Source: UBA11400 sp964550435
GTDB lineage: Bacteria; Bacteroidota; Rhodothermia; Balneolales; HLUCCA01
Direction of reading: 5' to 3'
Assembly: GCA_964550435.1 (NCBI GenBank)
Contig: CAZJZI010000001.1
Location: forward strand, 70,215-134,214
DNA: 64,000 nucleotides
Notes under the pieces: generated by a model
Databases searched by the model: none
The model's input: only the letters and a program-made list of their open reading frames with translations
Told to the model about the DNA's origin: nothing
Shown here: piece after piece, positions 8,812 through 18,739 of the stretch
Numbering within the stretch: position 1 is the first letter of the stretch
Layout of the letters: each line of letters begins with the position of its first letter
Translations under genes and position numbers: made by a program

Positions 8812-9708
8812 GTGGCGATGAAAACACCCGTAATCTTTACTATCGATGAATTTCTGTCAACCAAGGCAGATGAGAATCCATTTCTGGTAGTTCTTGGAAG
8901 ACCGATTTCACATTCCCTTTCACCTCTGGTCCAAAATTTTGCACTCGATCGAATCAACAGCGATTCAGTGTATTATCCTATTTTGGTGCCGGAAGGGCAT
9001 GAGAATAAACTCAGTGATCTTTTTAGACATCCTAATTTTCGCGGAGCAAATGTCACTATCCCGCTCAAACAACTGGTTGCCAAGTTTGTTGACCACGTAT
9101 CGGAAACAGTTCTGTCTACAGGTGCTTCAAATACGGTCTATTTAACTTTAGATGGTAAGTTAAAGGCAGACAATACAGATATTGATGGGTTTCTTGCACC
9201 CCTGAACATAATCAAGCAATCTTTGTACGGTAAATCAGCACTAATATTTGGTTCTGGTGGGGCAGCACAAGCAGTTGTGTATGCACTAAAATATTATGGA
9301 TTAAGTTCGGTTTATATTGTGAGCCGAAATCCGGATTTATTGGGTAGTCCTGATTTTAAAGCAATTTCATACTCCCAATGGGTACATGTTGCCAAAGAAT
9401 GTGAATTGTTTATCAATACTTCACCTGTAGGAATGTATCCAAACGTAGACGATAGCCCGGTTAAAGACGAATTAACACACCTTTTGAATGGCAAGATTTG
9501 CTATGATCTGATTTACCGCCCACTTGAAACTAGATTCTTGAGACAGGCAAGGCAAAATGGCGCAAAAACCATTAATGGTCTCGAAATGTTTATTGGTCAG
9601 GCTTCACATGCGTTTAAATTATTCACAAATGAAGAATTTCCGACTTCAGATGTGAGATCTCTGCTTAATGAGTATTTCGTCGCACAAAAAGAGGATACTC
9701 AATCATGA
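8812..9708 (+). CDS. aroE: Shikimate dehydrogenase
   Basis: AroE reduces 3-dehydroshikimate to shikimate with NADPH in the chorismate pathway, which feeds the trp genes further on. Numbering from the GTG at 8812: shikimate-binding SHSLSP at 33-38, VTIPLK with catalytic Lys86, DNTD with catalytic Asp123, the glycine-rich GSGGAA nucleotide loop at 147-152, and NTSPVGMYP. Length (298) is slightly long because of an N-terminal extension. The start is uncertain: GTG at 8812 or ATG at 8818, with no good Shine-Dalgarno for either. It overlaps the next gene by four bases (ATGA). Confidence 0.92.
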   Translation: MAMKTPVIFTIDEFLSTKADENPFLVVLGRPISHSLSPLVQNFALDRINSDSVYYPILVPEGHENKLSDLFRHPNFRGANVTIPLKQLVAKFVDHVSETVLSTGASNTVYLTLDGKLKADNTDIDGFLAPLNIIKQSLYGKSALIFGSGGAAQAVVYALKYYGLSSVYIVSRNPDLLGSPDFKAISYSQWVHVAKECELFINTSPVGMYPNVDDSPVKDELTHLLNGKICYDLIYRPLETRFLRQARQNGAKTINGLEMFIGQASHAFKLFTNEEFPTSDVRSLLNEYFVAQKEDTQS

Positions 9709-10448
9709 AATCAAATCTGATTGTTCCGGAGTGGAATCTGACCGGTATAAAAGCTGGATTCTCTACAGCCATGGTCTTTGATGCTGAGAATCTAATTCGC
9801 GAAAAAGCTGATATGGGAATCAATACACTGACGGATTTGACCGTAACCGAATCCAATAGATCTGATTGTGTTACCAGAATCGGTCTAAATCCTGAAGAGC
9901 TTGCAATAGTACGCCAAGTCCATGGAACTGATGTTATAATTGCGAAAAGCCCGGGGATATTGGGCGAAGCTGATGGGTTGGTAACGAATGTAGAAGGGTT
10001 GGCAATTGGAATCCTGGTCGCTGATTGTGCAGCAGTATTGGTTTGTGATCCGGTTAACAGAATAATCGGTGCTTTTCATGCTGGATGGCGTGGAGCGGTT
10101 GGGGGCATTGTTTTGAAAGGTATCCGTGTAATGCAGAGTTTAGGAGGTTCTGAATTCCACGTATGGATGAGTCCATGTATCGGGTTAAATGCCTTCGAGG
10201 TGGGCGATGAAGTAGCAGCTCAGTTTCCAACACAATTTGTGTATTCAGAAGGATTTGAAAAACCGCATATTGATCTAAAAGCATTTCTCATTCAGCAATT
10301 GCAAGATATTGGAATACATCGGGATCGGATTTTATCGGATTCTCGTTGTACATTCGAAGATTCCAATTTGTTTTCATACAGACGTCAGGGAAAAGAAAGT
10401 GGACGAATGATGGGAGTGATTGGGCTTGGCAAGATTTTTGATAATTAA
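9705..10448 (+). CDS. PgeF/YfiH family (multicopper polyphenol oxidase-like, purine nucleoside phosphorylase-like) protein
   Basis: Family hallmarks are clear: VRQVHGTDV with His73, GEADGLVT, ADCAAVL with Cys108, FHAGWRG with His125, then SPCIG and the C-terminal Cys/Arg segment near SDSRCTFED. These His-Cys-His residues form the metal site of the YfiH family. Members have been called laccases, peptidoglycan-editing factors and, in YfiH/FAMIN work, purine nucleoside phosphorylase/adenosine deaminase enzymes. The start ATG overlaps the aroE stop, so it is translationally coupled. Confidence 0.88.
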   Translation: MKSNLIVPEWNLTGIKAGFSTAMVFDAENLIREKADMGINTLTDLTVTESNRSDCVTRIGLNPEELAIVRQVHGTDVIIAKSPGILGEADGLVTNVEGLAIGILVADCAAVLVCDPVNRIIGAFHAGWRGAVGGIVLKGIRVMQSLGGSEFHVWMSPCIGLNAFEVGDEVAAQFPTQFVYSEGFEKPHIDLKAFLIQQLQDIGIHRDRILSDSRCTFEDSNLFSYRRQGKESGRMMGVIGLGKIFDN

Positions 10449-10457
10449 TCGTTCAAT

Positions 10458-11624
10458 ATGACACAAGTCACAGAAAAAGTTCGGGTTATATTGCTGGGAT
10501 CAACTGGATCAATTGGTACGCAGGCCTTAGATATTGCCCGTAGACATGCAAACAAAATTCAAATCGTCGGTCTTTCTTCTCATTCAAACTGGAAATTACT
10601 CAGAGACCAGGTCTATGAATTTGATCCAGACTTTGCAGTTTTGACAGATACTTCTGTTAAATCAGAATTTGAAAGTGTAGCAGCTTGTACTCATACCAAA
10701 TTTTATTACGATATCGATGATTTACTCAAATTGATACGTGATACCCAGGCAGACATCGTGCTAAATAGTCTGGTGGGGTTTAGTGGATTTCTTCCGACGT
10801 TAACAGCCCTGGAGTCAGGGAAAAGAGTAGCACTCGCAAACAAAGAGTCTTTGGTAGTGGGTGGAGAGTTGCTTCGAGAGTATTTAGAACCAATGTCACC
10901 GAAAGTGTTTCCTGTCGATTCAGAGCACTCGGCCATATTTCAGAGTATGGTGGGAGAACCTGTAAACAGAATTGAAAAACTTGTGATAACTGCAAGTGGT
11001 GGACCATTCAGAACCTATTCTGCTTCTGATATGAATAGGGTGACAGTAGAATCGGCTTTGAAACATCCGAATTGGTCTATGGGTGCAAAAATTACTATTG
11101 ATTCGGCGACAATGATGAACAAAGGCCTTGAAGTTATTGAAGCTAAATGGCTGTTTGACTTGCCATTAGATCGAATTCAGGCTGTTATTCATCCCCAGAG
11201 TATTATTCATTCAATGGCAACGTTTGTAGATGGATCTACCAAAGCCCAATTAGGCGTTCCCGATATGCGGGTACCTATTCAATATGCCCTTTCATATCCT
11301 GATAGATGGACGTCTGATGTACCTAGAATCGACTGGGATTTGAGCCAACAATGGACATTTGAACCCGTTAATTTGGAGAAATTTCCCTGTTTTAACTTAG
11401 CCAGACAGGCTATTGAAGCCGGAGGAACAGCACCTGTTGTTTTAAACGCTTCGAATGAGATTGCTGTTGAACGGTTCTTGAACAAAGAAATTCCGTATAT
11501 TGGTATTTCTAAAGTTGTATCTGAATGTCTTGATTCTATATCCATCGAAGAAAACATTTCCAGAGAATTAATTCTGGATATAGATCAAAAAACGCGAGAT
11601 TTTGCAAAAAAAGTGAGAGTATAA
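10458..11624 (+). CDS. dxr: 1-deoxy-D-xylulose 5-phosphate reductoisomerase
   Basis: Dxr (IspC) makes 2-C-methyl-D-erythritol 4-phosphate in the non-mevalonate isoprenoid pathway. The NADPH site LGSTGSIGTQAL lies at about 13-24. Also visible are NKESLVVGGELL, the metal-binding PVDSEHSAIFQ, ASGGPF, HPNWSMGAKITIDSATMMNK and HPQSIIHSM. Length 388 is standard. It begins nine bases after the pgeF-like gene and ends four bases before rseP; a dxr-rseP neighbourhood is widespread in bacteria. Confidence 0.96.
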   Translation: MTQVTEKVRVILLGSTGSIGTQALDIARRHANKIQIVGLSSHSNWKLLRDQVYEFDPDFAVLTDTSVKSEFESVAACTHTKFYYDIDDLLKLIRDTQADIVLNSLVGFSGFLPTLTALESGKRVALANKESLVVGGELLREYLEPMSPKVFPVDSEHSAIFQSMVGEPVNRIEKLVITASGGPFRTYSASDMNRVTVESALKHPNWSMGAKITIDSATMMNKGLEVIEAKWLFDLPLDRIQAVIHPQSIIHSMATFVDGSTKAQLGVPDMRVPIQYALSYPDRWTSDVPRIDWDLSQQWTFEPVNLEKFPCFNLARQAIEAGGTAPVVLNASNEIAVERFLNKEIPYIGISKVVSECLDSISIEENISRELILDIDQKTRDFAKKVRV

Positions 11625-11628
11625 TTAA

Positions 11629-12981
11629 ATGGAATCGATTTTGAGTTTCCTACAGACTGTAGGAATTTTTATTGGAGCATTATTCATTCTGGTATTGGTC
11701 CACGAATTGGGACATTTTTTGGCTGCGAAGCTATTTAAAATGAGAGTGGAGAGATTTTCGATTGGATTTCCACCAAGACTGTTCGGTTTTAAAAAGGGTG
11801 ATACCGACTACTGTATTTCCGCAACCCCACTTGGGGGATATGTGAAGATATCCGGTATGGTTGATGAGAGTATGGATACCGACTTTGTTGAAAGTGAACC
11901 ACAGCCTTGGGAATATCGAAGCAAACCAGTATGGCAGCGGATTATAGTGATTTCAGCAGGAGTAATCTTCAATATGATTCTCGCGGTTCTCATTTATGCT
12001 ACCATGTATTTTTCATATGGTGCCCAACACATCCCAGCTGATAAAGTGGGTGCCTTATACATTCCAGAGGTTTCTCTGGCACAGGAGCTTGGATTCCAAA
12101 CCGGTGATAAGTTTGTTGGGGTCAATGGGTTCCGAGCAGAAAGCTATAAATTCGGAAATCTTATCCCAATCAGTGAAATCACAAAAAGTGAAGTTGTTTT
12201 TAATGTAGTTCGTAATGGTCAGTCCGTTGATATTACTGCTCCAGCTAATTTGCTCGATCTACTTAACGAGAATCCACAGTTGCTTTCCATTGAGTATGCA
12301 TTGCCTTCTGAAATAAGCACTACAGCACCTGGATCACCCGCCGAGACAGCCGGAATTAAACCTGGCGACCGGATAGTTGCCATAGACGATACTCCGGTTC
12401 AGTTCTGGACCCAGATGGCAGAAATGATTCGAGAATCAAAAGGTGAACTTGCATTGGAAATTCAACGAGGTGATTCAACACTTGCCATAGCAGTTACACC
12501 AAATCCAGACACCAATACAATCGGAATAGCACCGGTTGATCCGATGGAATACTTTGGTGTAGAGTATGTGAAATACGGATTCTTTTCATCTATTGGACAA
12601 GGTATGGTAACTACCGTAGACAATACAGTAGGAATTGTACAAGGTTTAGGCAGATTGGTATCAGGTAGTATTTCAGTACGTGAAAACCTCGGTGGACCTG
12701 TTGCTATTGCCGCTGTTACACGAGAAGCTACTGACAGAGGGGGATGGGTCGGATTTTGGATGTTCACGGCAATGTTATCGATCACACTTGCAATTATGAA
12801 TATTCTTCCTGTTCCAGTTTTGGATGGTGGGCATCTGGTATTTCTGATTTATGAAGGTATCACACGTCGTGAGCCTTCAGTGAAAGTAAGAATGGCACTT
12901 CAACAGTTCGGTATGATTTTGATTATCGGACTAATGATTTTTGTGACATTTAACGACATCATGCGATTTATTGGAGGATAA
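11629..12981 (+). CDS. rseP: Site-2 zinc metalloprotease RseP
   Basis: An inner-membrane protease that cleaves within membrane segments, typically of anti-sigma factors and leftover signal peptides. The zinc motif HELGH is at 25-29 in the first membrane helix, and the third ligand region NILPVPVLDGGH is in the C-terminal half. The middle (about 120-290) contains two PDZ-like segments, the second with the recognisable AGIKPGDRIVAIDDTPV. At least four membrane helices are visible. Length (450) matches two-PDZ RseP. Confidence 0.93.
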   Translation: MESILSFLQTVGIFIGALFILVLVHELGHFLAAKLFKMRVERFSIGFPPRLFGFKKGDTDYCISATPLGGYVKISGMVDESMDTDFVESEPQPWEYRSKPVWQRIIVISAGVIFNMILAVLIYATMYFSYGAQHIPADKVGALYIPEVSLAQELGFQTGDKFVGVNGFRAESYKFGNLIPISEITKSEVVFNVVRNGQSVDITAPANLLDLLNENPQLLSIEYALPSEISTTAPGSPAETAGIKPGDRIVAIDDTPVQFWTQMAEMIRESKGELALEIQRGDSTLAIAVTPNPDTNTIGIAPVDPMEYFGVEYVKYGFFSSIGQGMVTTVDNTVGIVQGLGRLVSGSISVRENLGGPVAIAAVTREATDRGGWVGFWMFTAMLSITLAIMNILPVPVLDGGHLVFLIYEGITRREPSVKVRMALQQFGMILIIGLMIFVTFNDIMRFIGG

Positions 12982-12986
12982 GAGTC

Positions 12987-13640
12987 GTGTTTGCACCCGA
13001 TGGATATGGAGTAATTACAAAAGTCGTCGTTTTGGCGGCAATTTTGGCAGCAATTGGCTGGTACTTTGGTGGGATAATACTCGCAATATGCTCGATTCTA
13101 GCCTTTTTTATCGTAGCATTTACATTATACTTCTTTAGGGATCCAGATAGAACTACTCCGGTTGGAGACCACTATTTCATTGCTCCAGCAGATGGCAAAG
13201 TTATCGAAATCAAGAAAGTGTTCGAGCCGAAGTATTTAAAATCAGAGGCTACTCAGGTGAGTATTTTTTTATCGCCTTTAGACGTTCACGTGAACCGAAT
13301 TCCACTTTCAGGTACTATTGAATACGCTGAATACATCCCCGGTGAATATCTGGTAGCATGGCATGAAAAAGCTTCTGAATTGAACGAAAGATCTGAGTTT
13401 GGAGTCGTAAACCCTTCGGGAGCCAGAATGTTTTTCAGACAGATCACTGGATATGTTGCCAGACGTATTGTCTTTCACATTAAAAAAGGGGATGCAGTCG
13501 TTGCTGGTACCCGTTTTGGAATGATGAAATTTGGTTCCAGAATGGATCTTGTTTTTACAGATGATATATCGCTCAATGTGGAGGTCGGAGATATGGTTGT
13601 GGCTGGAGAAACCATAATGGGCGAGGTAAAGAAGCGCTAA
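12987..13640 (+). CDS. psd: Phosphatidylserine decarboxylase, short type
   Basis: Psd converts phosphatidylserine to phosphatidylethanolamine. This is the approximately 215-residue type: two hydrophobic helices at about 8-45, APADGKV with family-typical spacing at about 65-71, DVHVNRIP, and the self-cleavage site KFGSRMD near 185-191, where cleavage between Gly and Ser would create the pyruvoyl group. GTG at 12987 is chosen because GGAGG lies ten bases upstream. It directly precedes pssA, which makes its substrate, with one base between them. Confidence 0.94.
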   Translation: MFAPDGYGVITKVVVLAAILAAIGWYFGGIILAICSILAFFIVAFTLYFFRDPDRTTPVGDHYFIAPADGKVIEIKKVFEPKYLKSEATQVSIFLSPLDVHVNRIPLSGTIEYAEYIPGEYLVAWHEKASELNERSEFGVVNPSGARMFFRQITGYVARRIVFHIKKGDAVVAGTRFGMMKFGSRMDLVFTDDISLNVEVGDMVVAGETIMGEVKKR

Positions 13641-13641
13641 A

Positions 13642-14493
13642 ATGACACACAAATCCAGAAGAGTCAAGATTCGGGATCGCTATCACGAGCGGGTCAAACC
13701 GCGATTTAGCAAACCAATTCCACGCGTTGTTGTTCCAAGCTTCTTTACGCTGATGAATTTGTTTTGTGGGTTCCTTGCCATTGTACAGATTGCTGAGGGG
13801 CAGTTGCATAACGGAGCCTGGCTCATAGTGTTTGCAGGAGTTTTTGACGCGTTGGACGGATTTATGGCTCGTTTGACCAATTCACATAGCACATTTGGAA
13901 TCGAGTTAGATTCTCTGAGTGATGTGGTATCCTTTGGGGTAGCACCTGGATTTTTATTATACAACTTCTCATTGAACGGACTTCAGGCACCAGGTCTAAT
14001 TCTTGCCGCATTACCTGCATTATGTGGGGCAATCAGACTCGCACGATTTAATATCGACGCAAAGATTGTAGAATCGGAAACCTTTAAAGGACTACCAATT
14101 CCAGTTCAAGCTATCATGATTGTAGGATTCTTCCTTACATTTAGCCGGAATATGGAAGTGTTTGATGTATTGGAATACGGAGTCAACAATGTGGTTATTC
14201 CAATGGTACTTCTGTTATCACTCTTGATGGTCAGTACTGTTCCTTTTGACAAAATACCTCGTTTTAGACGTGGTCAAATGCGTCGCCAACGCAAAACTAT
14301 CTTCATTTTTCTTGGTTATGCTGCAATAATCGCGTTGCTCCAGGAATGGGGCTTGATCATCGCATTTTCGATTTTCATCCTGAAGGGATTAATCATGTAT
14401 TTGGGCCGCTTCTGGAAGGAGATCATGTCAGAAGAGAATTCCGTTGCTGATATTGATGAACACTCATCCGACACACCTCAGAAAACTGGTTGA
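13642..14493 (+). CDS. pssA: CDP-diacylglycerol-serine O-phosphatidyltransferase
   Basis: An inner-membrane CDP-alcohol phosphatidyltransferase that makes phosphatidylserine. The full class motif is present: D69, D72-G73, A76-R77, G86, D90 and D94. Several membrane helices follow from about residue 30 to 255. The N-terminus is basic and the C-terminus is acidic and polar (about 262-283). The gene follows psd by one base, forming a phosphatidylethanolamine unit. It is convergent with the next gene, with no terminator seen in the 28-base gap. Confidence 0.93.
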   Translation: MTHKSRRVKIRDRYHERVKPRFSKPIPRVVVPSFFTLMNLFCGFLAIVQIAEGQLHNGAWLIVFAGVFDALDGFMARLTNSHSTFGIELDSLSDVVSFGVAPGFLLYNFSLNGLQAPGLILAALPALCGAIRLARFNIDAKIVESETFKGLPIPVQAIMIVGFFLTFSRNMEVFDVLEYGVNNVVIPMVLLLSLLMVSTVPFDKIPRFRRGQMRRQRKTIFIFLGYAAIIALLQEWGLIIAFSIFILKGLIMYLGRFWKEIMSEENSVADIDEHSSDTPQKTG

Positions 14494-14521
14494 GAATTCT
14501 TGAAATTTGCCCGATTCAGCT

Positions 14522-15016
14522 CTATCTGTCCACGACAAATTCGTGGAATTCCGTGCGTTTGTAAGCTTCTTCTCCAATGTAAACTAACATGTTCTGAAAA
14601 TCATTAACGGGCATGTATCCGTTAATCTGTAAAATTAGTTCACCTTCACTATCAATGAACAGAATTGTAGGGTAAGAACGTACACCTAATTCTCTCGCGA
14701 AATCGATTTTAGACATAGATTCGCCATTAAATGAAATCAGGTCTTCAGATTCTCCATTAATTCTGACAGAATGATAGAATGAATCCATGTTCATTCTGAC
14801 TGTAGTATCCGGATAAACATCCGAATCCAATTTTTTACAGAATTCACACCAATCTGTGTATACATTCACAAGTATTTTTTTTCCATCCTCTGCGGCATTT
14901 TGCTGAGCCTCTTCCAAGGTTATCCAATCGATTTCATTTACTGATTGTGGACCAGAAGCGCATCCCCAAAAGAGGACGATTGACGTCAGGATTATATTTC
15001 GTAGTGTGTAGATCAT
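14522..15016 (-). CDS. Thioredoxin-fold lipoprotein
   Basis: A 164-residue protein with a lipoprotein signal (hydrophobic 6-17, then FWGCAS with the lipid-modified Cys at about 19). The thioredoxin-like domain has the redox motif WCEFCKKLD at about 51-59, preceded by the strand ILVNVYTD, and the cis-Pro segment RSYPTILFID. It resembles DUF255/thioredoxin_7 proteins working as periplasmic disulfide reductases. It lies 98 bases after the PorV-like gene on the same strand and could be part of that unit. Confidence 0.8.
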   Translation of the reverse strand: MIYTLRNIILTSIVLFWGCASGPQSVNEIDWITLEEAQQNAAEDGKKILVNVYTDWCEFCKKLDSDVYPDTTVRMNMDSFYHSVRINGESEDLISFNGESMSKIDFARELGVRSYPTILFIDSEGELILQINGYMPVNDFQNMLVYIGEEAYKRTEFHEFVVDR

Positions 15017-15114
15017 CTGAGTAGGTGTTGACTCAAATTTAGCACTTTGACACCACGAATCCGGTGACGATTAATAAGTTTTACGCTTTTTAAAAAGTGG
15101 AAGAGAAATCGTGA

Positions 15115-16071
15115 TTAAAGCCTGTAAGTGATTCCCAGAGAGTGAGTGACACCAAAGCCTGTTTCAAATGGAACATAGGCGTAATCAAAACGGAAACTTC
15201 CTTGTTCGATGCCTAATCCGGTGCTGAATCGCCGTTTTGTCTTACCTGTCCGTATGCCACCACGAAGTGATATGAGGTCTGAAACGATAACTTCGACGCC
15301 AGTACTGATCCAGGGATCGGTTATTGCTGTTGCACCGTCTGATGAACCTTCATCATTAAGTGGAACGGTAAAATCGGCAGAAAAAGCAGCTGTTAATGGA
15401 ATTTCGGACGAACCGACAGTTGATAATTGTAAAACTCTTGACCAAACACCCGTTCGCCACATCGTTGGAAGTGGAGATCGTTCGTCTACAAGTATTTCCA
15501 TTTCACCATTATTTAAAAGTGAAGACCCGATTCTAAGTCTGTTATCGAGTAAACTTGCGGTTACTCCACCACTGATTGCGTATCCGGTCGCCCAAAGATT
15601 ATAAAGTTCTTCGTACAGATACATGCCTGTAACTCCAACCGAAATAGGACCAAAACTCCTGGCAAAAGAACCCGCAAAAGCATAATAACTTACATCAAAT
15701 TGTCCAGATGGGGAACCCGGGACCTGTCGTGCCTCGATATCATTTATGGCAGATGTCAACACTCCAACACTGAACACACCGTATCTACTTGGACTATGAA
15801 CGGAAAAATAGGTATTGCCTGAGGTTTCAAGCCAAAAAGTGTGGCTTGCCGAGGCAGAGAGACTGGAAATTTGGGCATTGTTTGCCGGATTCATAAAGAT
15901 TGCTGCTCCCGCAGTACTTTGGGCGGTCACCGCTTCTGACAGTGACAGTGTGACCGGATCGGGTCCGATTCCAAGTAACTGGAATCCCCCTGACTGTGAA
16001 AAAGCCTGCTTGGGTAGCCCGGAAACAGCCATAATGGCTACCAGAGAAAATATCCTTAGGTATGTATTCAT
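15115..16071 (-). CDS. PorV/PorQ-like outer-membrane protein (second of a pair)
   Basis: A 318-residue secreted barrel protein with a signal peptide ending near FSQSG (about 26). The following text (GIGPDPVTLSLSEAVTAQS and AAIFMNPANNAQI) matches the start of PorV/PorQ-type proteins, in which a conserved 'NPA' turn follows the first strand. The rest alternates amphipathic strands and ends in GITYRL. PorV is an outer-membrane part of the type IX secretion system that carries cargo. The start ATG overlaps the stop of the previous PorV-like gene by one base. Confidence 0.7.
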   Translation of the reverse strand: MNTYLRIFSLVAIMAVSGLPKQAFSQSGGFQLLGIGPDPVTLSLSEAVTAQSTAGAAIFMNPANNAQISSLSASASHTFWLETSGNTYFSVHSPSRYGVFSVGVLTSAINDIEARQVPGSPSGQFDVSYYAFAGSFARSFGPISVGVTGMYLYEELYNLWATGYAISGGVTASLLDNRLRIGSSLLNNGEMEILVDERSPLPTMWRTGVWSRVLQLSTVGSSEIPLTAAFSADFTVPLNDEGSSDGATAITDPWISTGVEVIVSDLISLRGGIRTGKTKRRFSTGLGIEQGSFRFDYAYVPFETGFGVTHSLGITYRL

Positions 16072-17126
16072 CAGTTAGTATTGTTTACATGAAGACGGAT
16101 GGAGAATAAATGCATCCATGAAATCCCATTTGGTTCACGCATGATGGCATAATCAATTTCCGGTGAATATAATTCAAATGGCAACTTAATGGTAAACCCA
16201 CCACTGAACCGTTGAGATATGCCTATAGCTTCAATATCACCAGACTGCCATCCTGCACGTAAATCGATACGCTCATGTGCTTCCCATTGAACTCCTAATC
16301 GTACAATTTGCGTAGCGATACTCTTGTCACTGACTTGCACCCTTTTAACTGGTCTGCCTTGGTCAACTAATGTGAACCTTTCGAACACTTGATTGGATGT
16401 GATTCTACGTTCTGCCTCAGCATAAACTACCAAATCAATCACAGAAACGATGCGTTCGTAGCCAACTTTGATCCGTGTCGGAAGTTTGTCTGTGGTCTGA
16501 ATCGACCCGGCAGTGTTGTACAAATCCTGTGTGTCCCAGGTGAATTCACTCAATAGGTCCTGTACTGTGAATCCGATGGATGAATTTTCATTGATGATGT
16601 ATCTGAATCCAATATCAGCGCCAAAGGCAGTCGGAGCCGGTATATCGGGATTGTAACGAGCGTTTAAGAATCTGGCGGTTAGTCCAAGTGCCAGTTTAGG
16701 ATTTAACTGCAATCCGAAAGTGGCAGCAATTTGTAGATCATGTGTACTGAAATCACCGGTTGGGTAGCCACTGGGACTTCTTCCATCAAAATCTTGTACA
16801 CCTGAATACACAGTAGATATGTGCAAACCTGCATTCGGGGGTAGCGGAAAACTGACCGATAATGATGCAAGATTACGGTCAAAGGACATCACTGCAGTAC
16901 TCATATCAATTTGATTGAAAGTCGACTGAGCTGCGAGGGCAGGATTATACTGGGGATAGATTCCTAGTCTACTTCCAGCAGAATATGCATTGCCAATGCC
17001 TAAAATTCGTGCATTTGATCCAATTCGATGATATGACATAGCACCTCCACCGGATTGTGCCAGGGATAATCCCGGAATTGTTAACAATCCACCGATCAAT
17101 AGTAATGTGTATAGGAGTCTTTTCAT
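16071..17126 (-). CDS. PorV/PorQ-like outer-membrane protein (first of a pair)
   Basis: A 351-residue secreted barrel protein (signal peptide to about 23). After the signal, RIGSNARILGIGNAYSA and YPQYNPALAAQ follow the PorV/PorQ family pattern. Repeated strands end with HLFSIRLHVNNTN. It shares layout with the next gene, consistent with an old duplication that has diverged strongly. Its ATG overlaps the TAA of the BNR-repeat gene by one base, so the genes are translationally coupled. Membership in a type IX machine is inference. Confidence 0.7.
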   Translation of the reverse strand: MKRLLYTLLLIGGLLTIPGLSLAQSGGGAMSYHRIGSNARILGIGNAYSAGSRLGIYPQYNPALAAQSTFNQIDMSTAVMSFDRNLASLSVSFPLPPNAGLHISTVYSGVQDFDGRSPSGYPTGDFSTHDLQIAATFGLQLNPKLALGLTARFLNARYNPDIPAPTAFGADIGFRYIINENSSIGFTVQDLLSEFTWDTQDLYNTAGSIQTTDKLPTRIKVGYERIVSVIDLVVYAEAERRITSNQVFERFTLVDQGRPVKRVQVSDKSIATQIVRLGVQWEAHERIDLRAGWQSGDIEAIGISQRFSGGFTIKLPFELYSPEIDYAIMREPNGISWMHLFSIRLHVNNTN

Positions 17127-18739
17127 TAGTCTAAGATCAAAAATTTACCATTGATTCGTTCACTGCCAATTTTAATGGTATAAAAAACCGGGCCATTAGG
17201 AATTCGGTTACCCTGTGAACCTAATCCATCCCAAGCCATTTCATAAACACCTGGCTGACCAACTGTTACATCCGGTAAACGGATAATTCGATCCATGCCG
17301 AAATCCATGAGTTCAATAGTGGCAGTCCCTGTGGATGAAGTTTTGAATCGTATGCGAACAATTCCATCCTGTGTCCTGCTGAAGGGACTTGGATATGCAT
17401 ATGTATCCGTTTCGGTGTCTTCTGATTGATATATATTGCCTCCACTTGTTGGAAAGTCTACGCGAGTAATCTCCCATGTTTGTCCGTTATCGGCTGTAGA
17501 AATTAGTCCGTCAGAAGTTCCAATCCAGACACGTTCTGTGGTCTTGGCTGCAGTCTGAAAGCTTGCGGATTCTTTTATGAATGAGTTTGCTGACCGAATT
17601 TGTGATTGCTTGATCCATGTTGAACCGTTATCAGGACTTATGAATAATCCATTTCTACCGGCAGCAAAGATGTATTCTCCGTTGAAGGTGACATCCAGAA
17701 TATCTTCGTTAACCAAGTGTTGCTCAAATGTGAGTCCATGATTGGATGTTGCTACCAATCCCTGACGCTCACCCTGAAATGTTATCCAGTTTGTCATCCA
17801 GACTTTGTTATCGTATGGATTTTGTCGAATCCGAATGATCCAGTTACCGAGCATCCCGTTGATACCACCTTCGGCACGTATGTGTCTCCATCGTATACTG
17901 TCTGCAGACGCTGTCAGTGCATTATCAGAGATATTCAATCCACCCGCAGTTCCGGCCCAAACATTGCATTCGTTATCAATCATAACACTGAATCCAAGAA
18001 AATTCGTCCAACCATTGGGATAACGTTGTCCCATCTGAGTGTTAGCATTAGGTGTTCGGGGATTAAACTCAAAATCGTAAGTACCTTCAGGCGTTAGTTC
18101 ATCAAGTTCGAATGGGGGAAGTAGTATACGTTCCCATGTTGAGCCGAAGTTCATTGATCTTCGAATACCCAGCGCCCATGCTGATGTGAACAGTGTTTGG
18201 CCACGAAAAGCGACATTGTAGGGTGGGGCTTGTTGGGGAACAACAATAGCTAACGCCGGAATGTCCTGTCCACCATATCTGATACTGGTGTCTTCAACAT
18301 TATCGAGAGGAGGGTCAACGAAATTCCATGTGTCTCCGCCATCAGTTGATAAGTAGAATCCCATCATTGTCTGAACTGAATTATCTCCATCTTCAGTGAT
18401 ATACCCTAGTCCGACCATGACGGTATCGGGTGACAAAGCAACGGAGTAGAGTCTTCCACGACCGCGGGCCACAGAATCCGTATCGGCGATGTACCAGTCG
18501 AAGCTATTCCCGATGTTTCTGGTCAATTGTGGACCTACCCAAAGTGTATCACCAATAGCTCCGATGTTAGAAATTGAATTTTGGGAAAAAATAAATGTAC
18601 GTTCAGGTAACGGTCCGGCATTTTGTGCAAAGAGTTGACTGGGGAATGCGGTAGCTGTGACCATCAGAATAAGTAGACAAATTCGATGTACCTTGATGGA
18701 TTTAATCATAAAATTCAGTTGCTTGATACTCATTATCAT
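17126..18739 (-). CDS. Secreted BNR/Asp-box repeat protein with FlgD-like C-terminal module
   Basis: A 537-residue protein with an N-terminal signal ending near LFAQNAG. Asp-box-like turns occur through the body: STDGGDTW, SMNFGSTW, TSNHGLTF, SPDNGSTW, TADNGQTW, spaced as in sialidase/YCF48-type propellers. The last 90 residues (from YPSPFS to the end, with YEMAWDGLG and NGPVFYTIKIG) resemble the FlgD Ig-like and type IX sorting-domain family. It is probably surface-exposed. The start overlaps the upstream lipoprotein stop as ATGA; an alternative start is six bases later. Enzyme activity is not evident. Confidence 0.75.
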   Translation of the reverse strand: MIMSIKQLNFMIKSIKVHRICLLILMVTATAFPSQLFAQNAGPLPERTFIFSQNSISNIGAIGDTLWVGPQLTRNIGNSFDWYIADTDSVARGRGRLYSVALSPDTVMVGLGYITEDGDNSVQTMMGFYLSTDGGDTWNFVDPPLDNVEDTSIRYGGQDIPALAIVVPQQAPPYNVAFRGQTLFTSAWALGIRRSMNFGSTWERILLPPFELDELTPEGTYDFEFNPRTPNANTQMGQRYPNGWTNFLGFSVMIDNECNVWAGTAGGLNISDNALTASADSIRWRHIRAEGGINGMLGNWIIRIRQNPYDNKVWMTNWITFQGERQGLVATSNHGLTFEQHLVNEDILDVTFNGEYIFAAGRNGLFISPDNGSTWIKQSQIRSANSFIKESASFQTAAKTTERVWIGTSDGLISTADNGQTWEITRVDFPTSGGNIYQSEDTETDTYAYPSPFSRTQDGIVRIRFKTSSTGTATIELMDFGMDRIIRLPDVTVGQPGVYEMAWDGLGSQGNRIPNGPVFYTIKIGSERINGKFLILD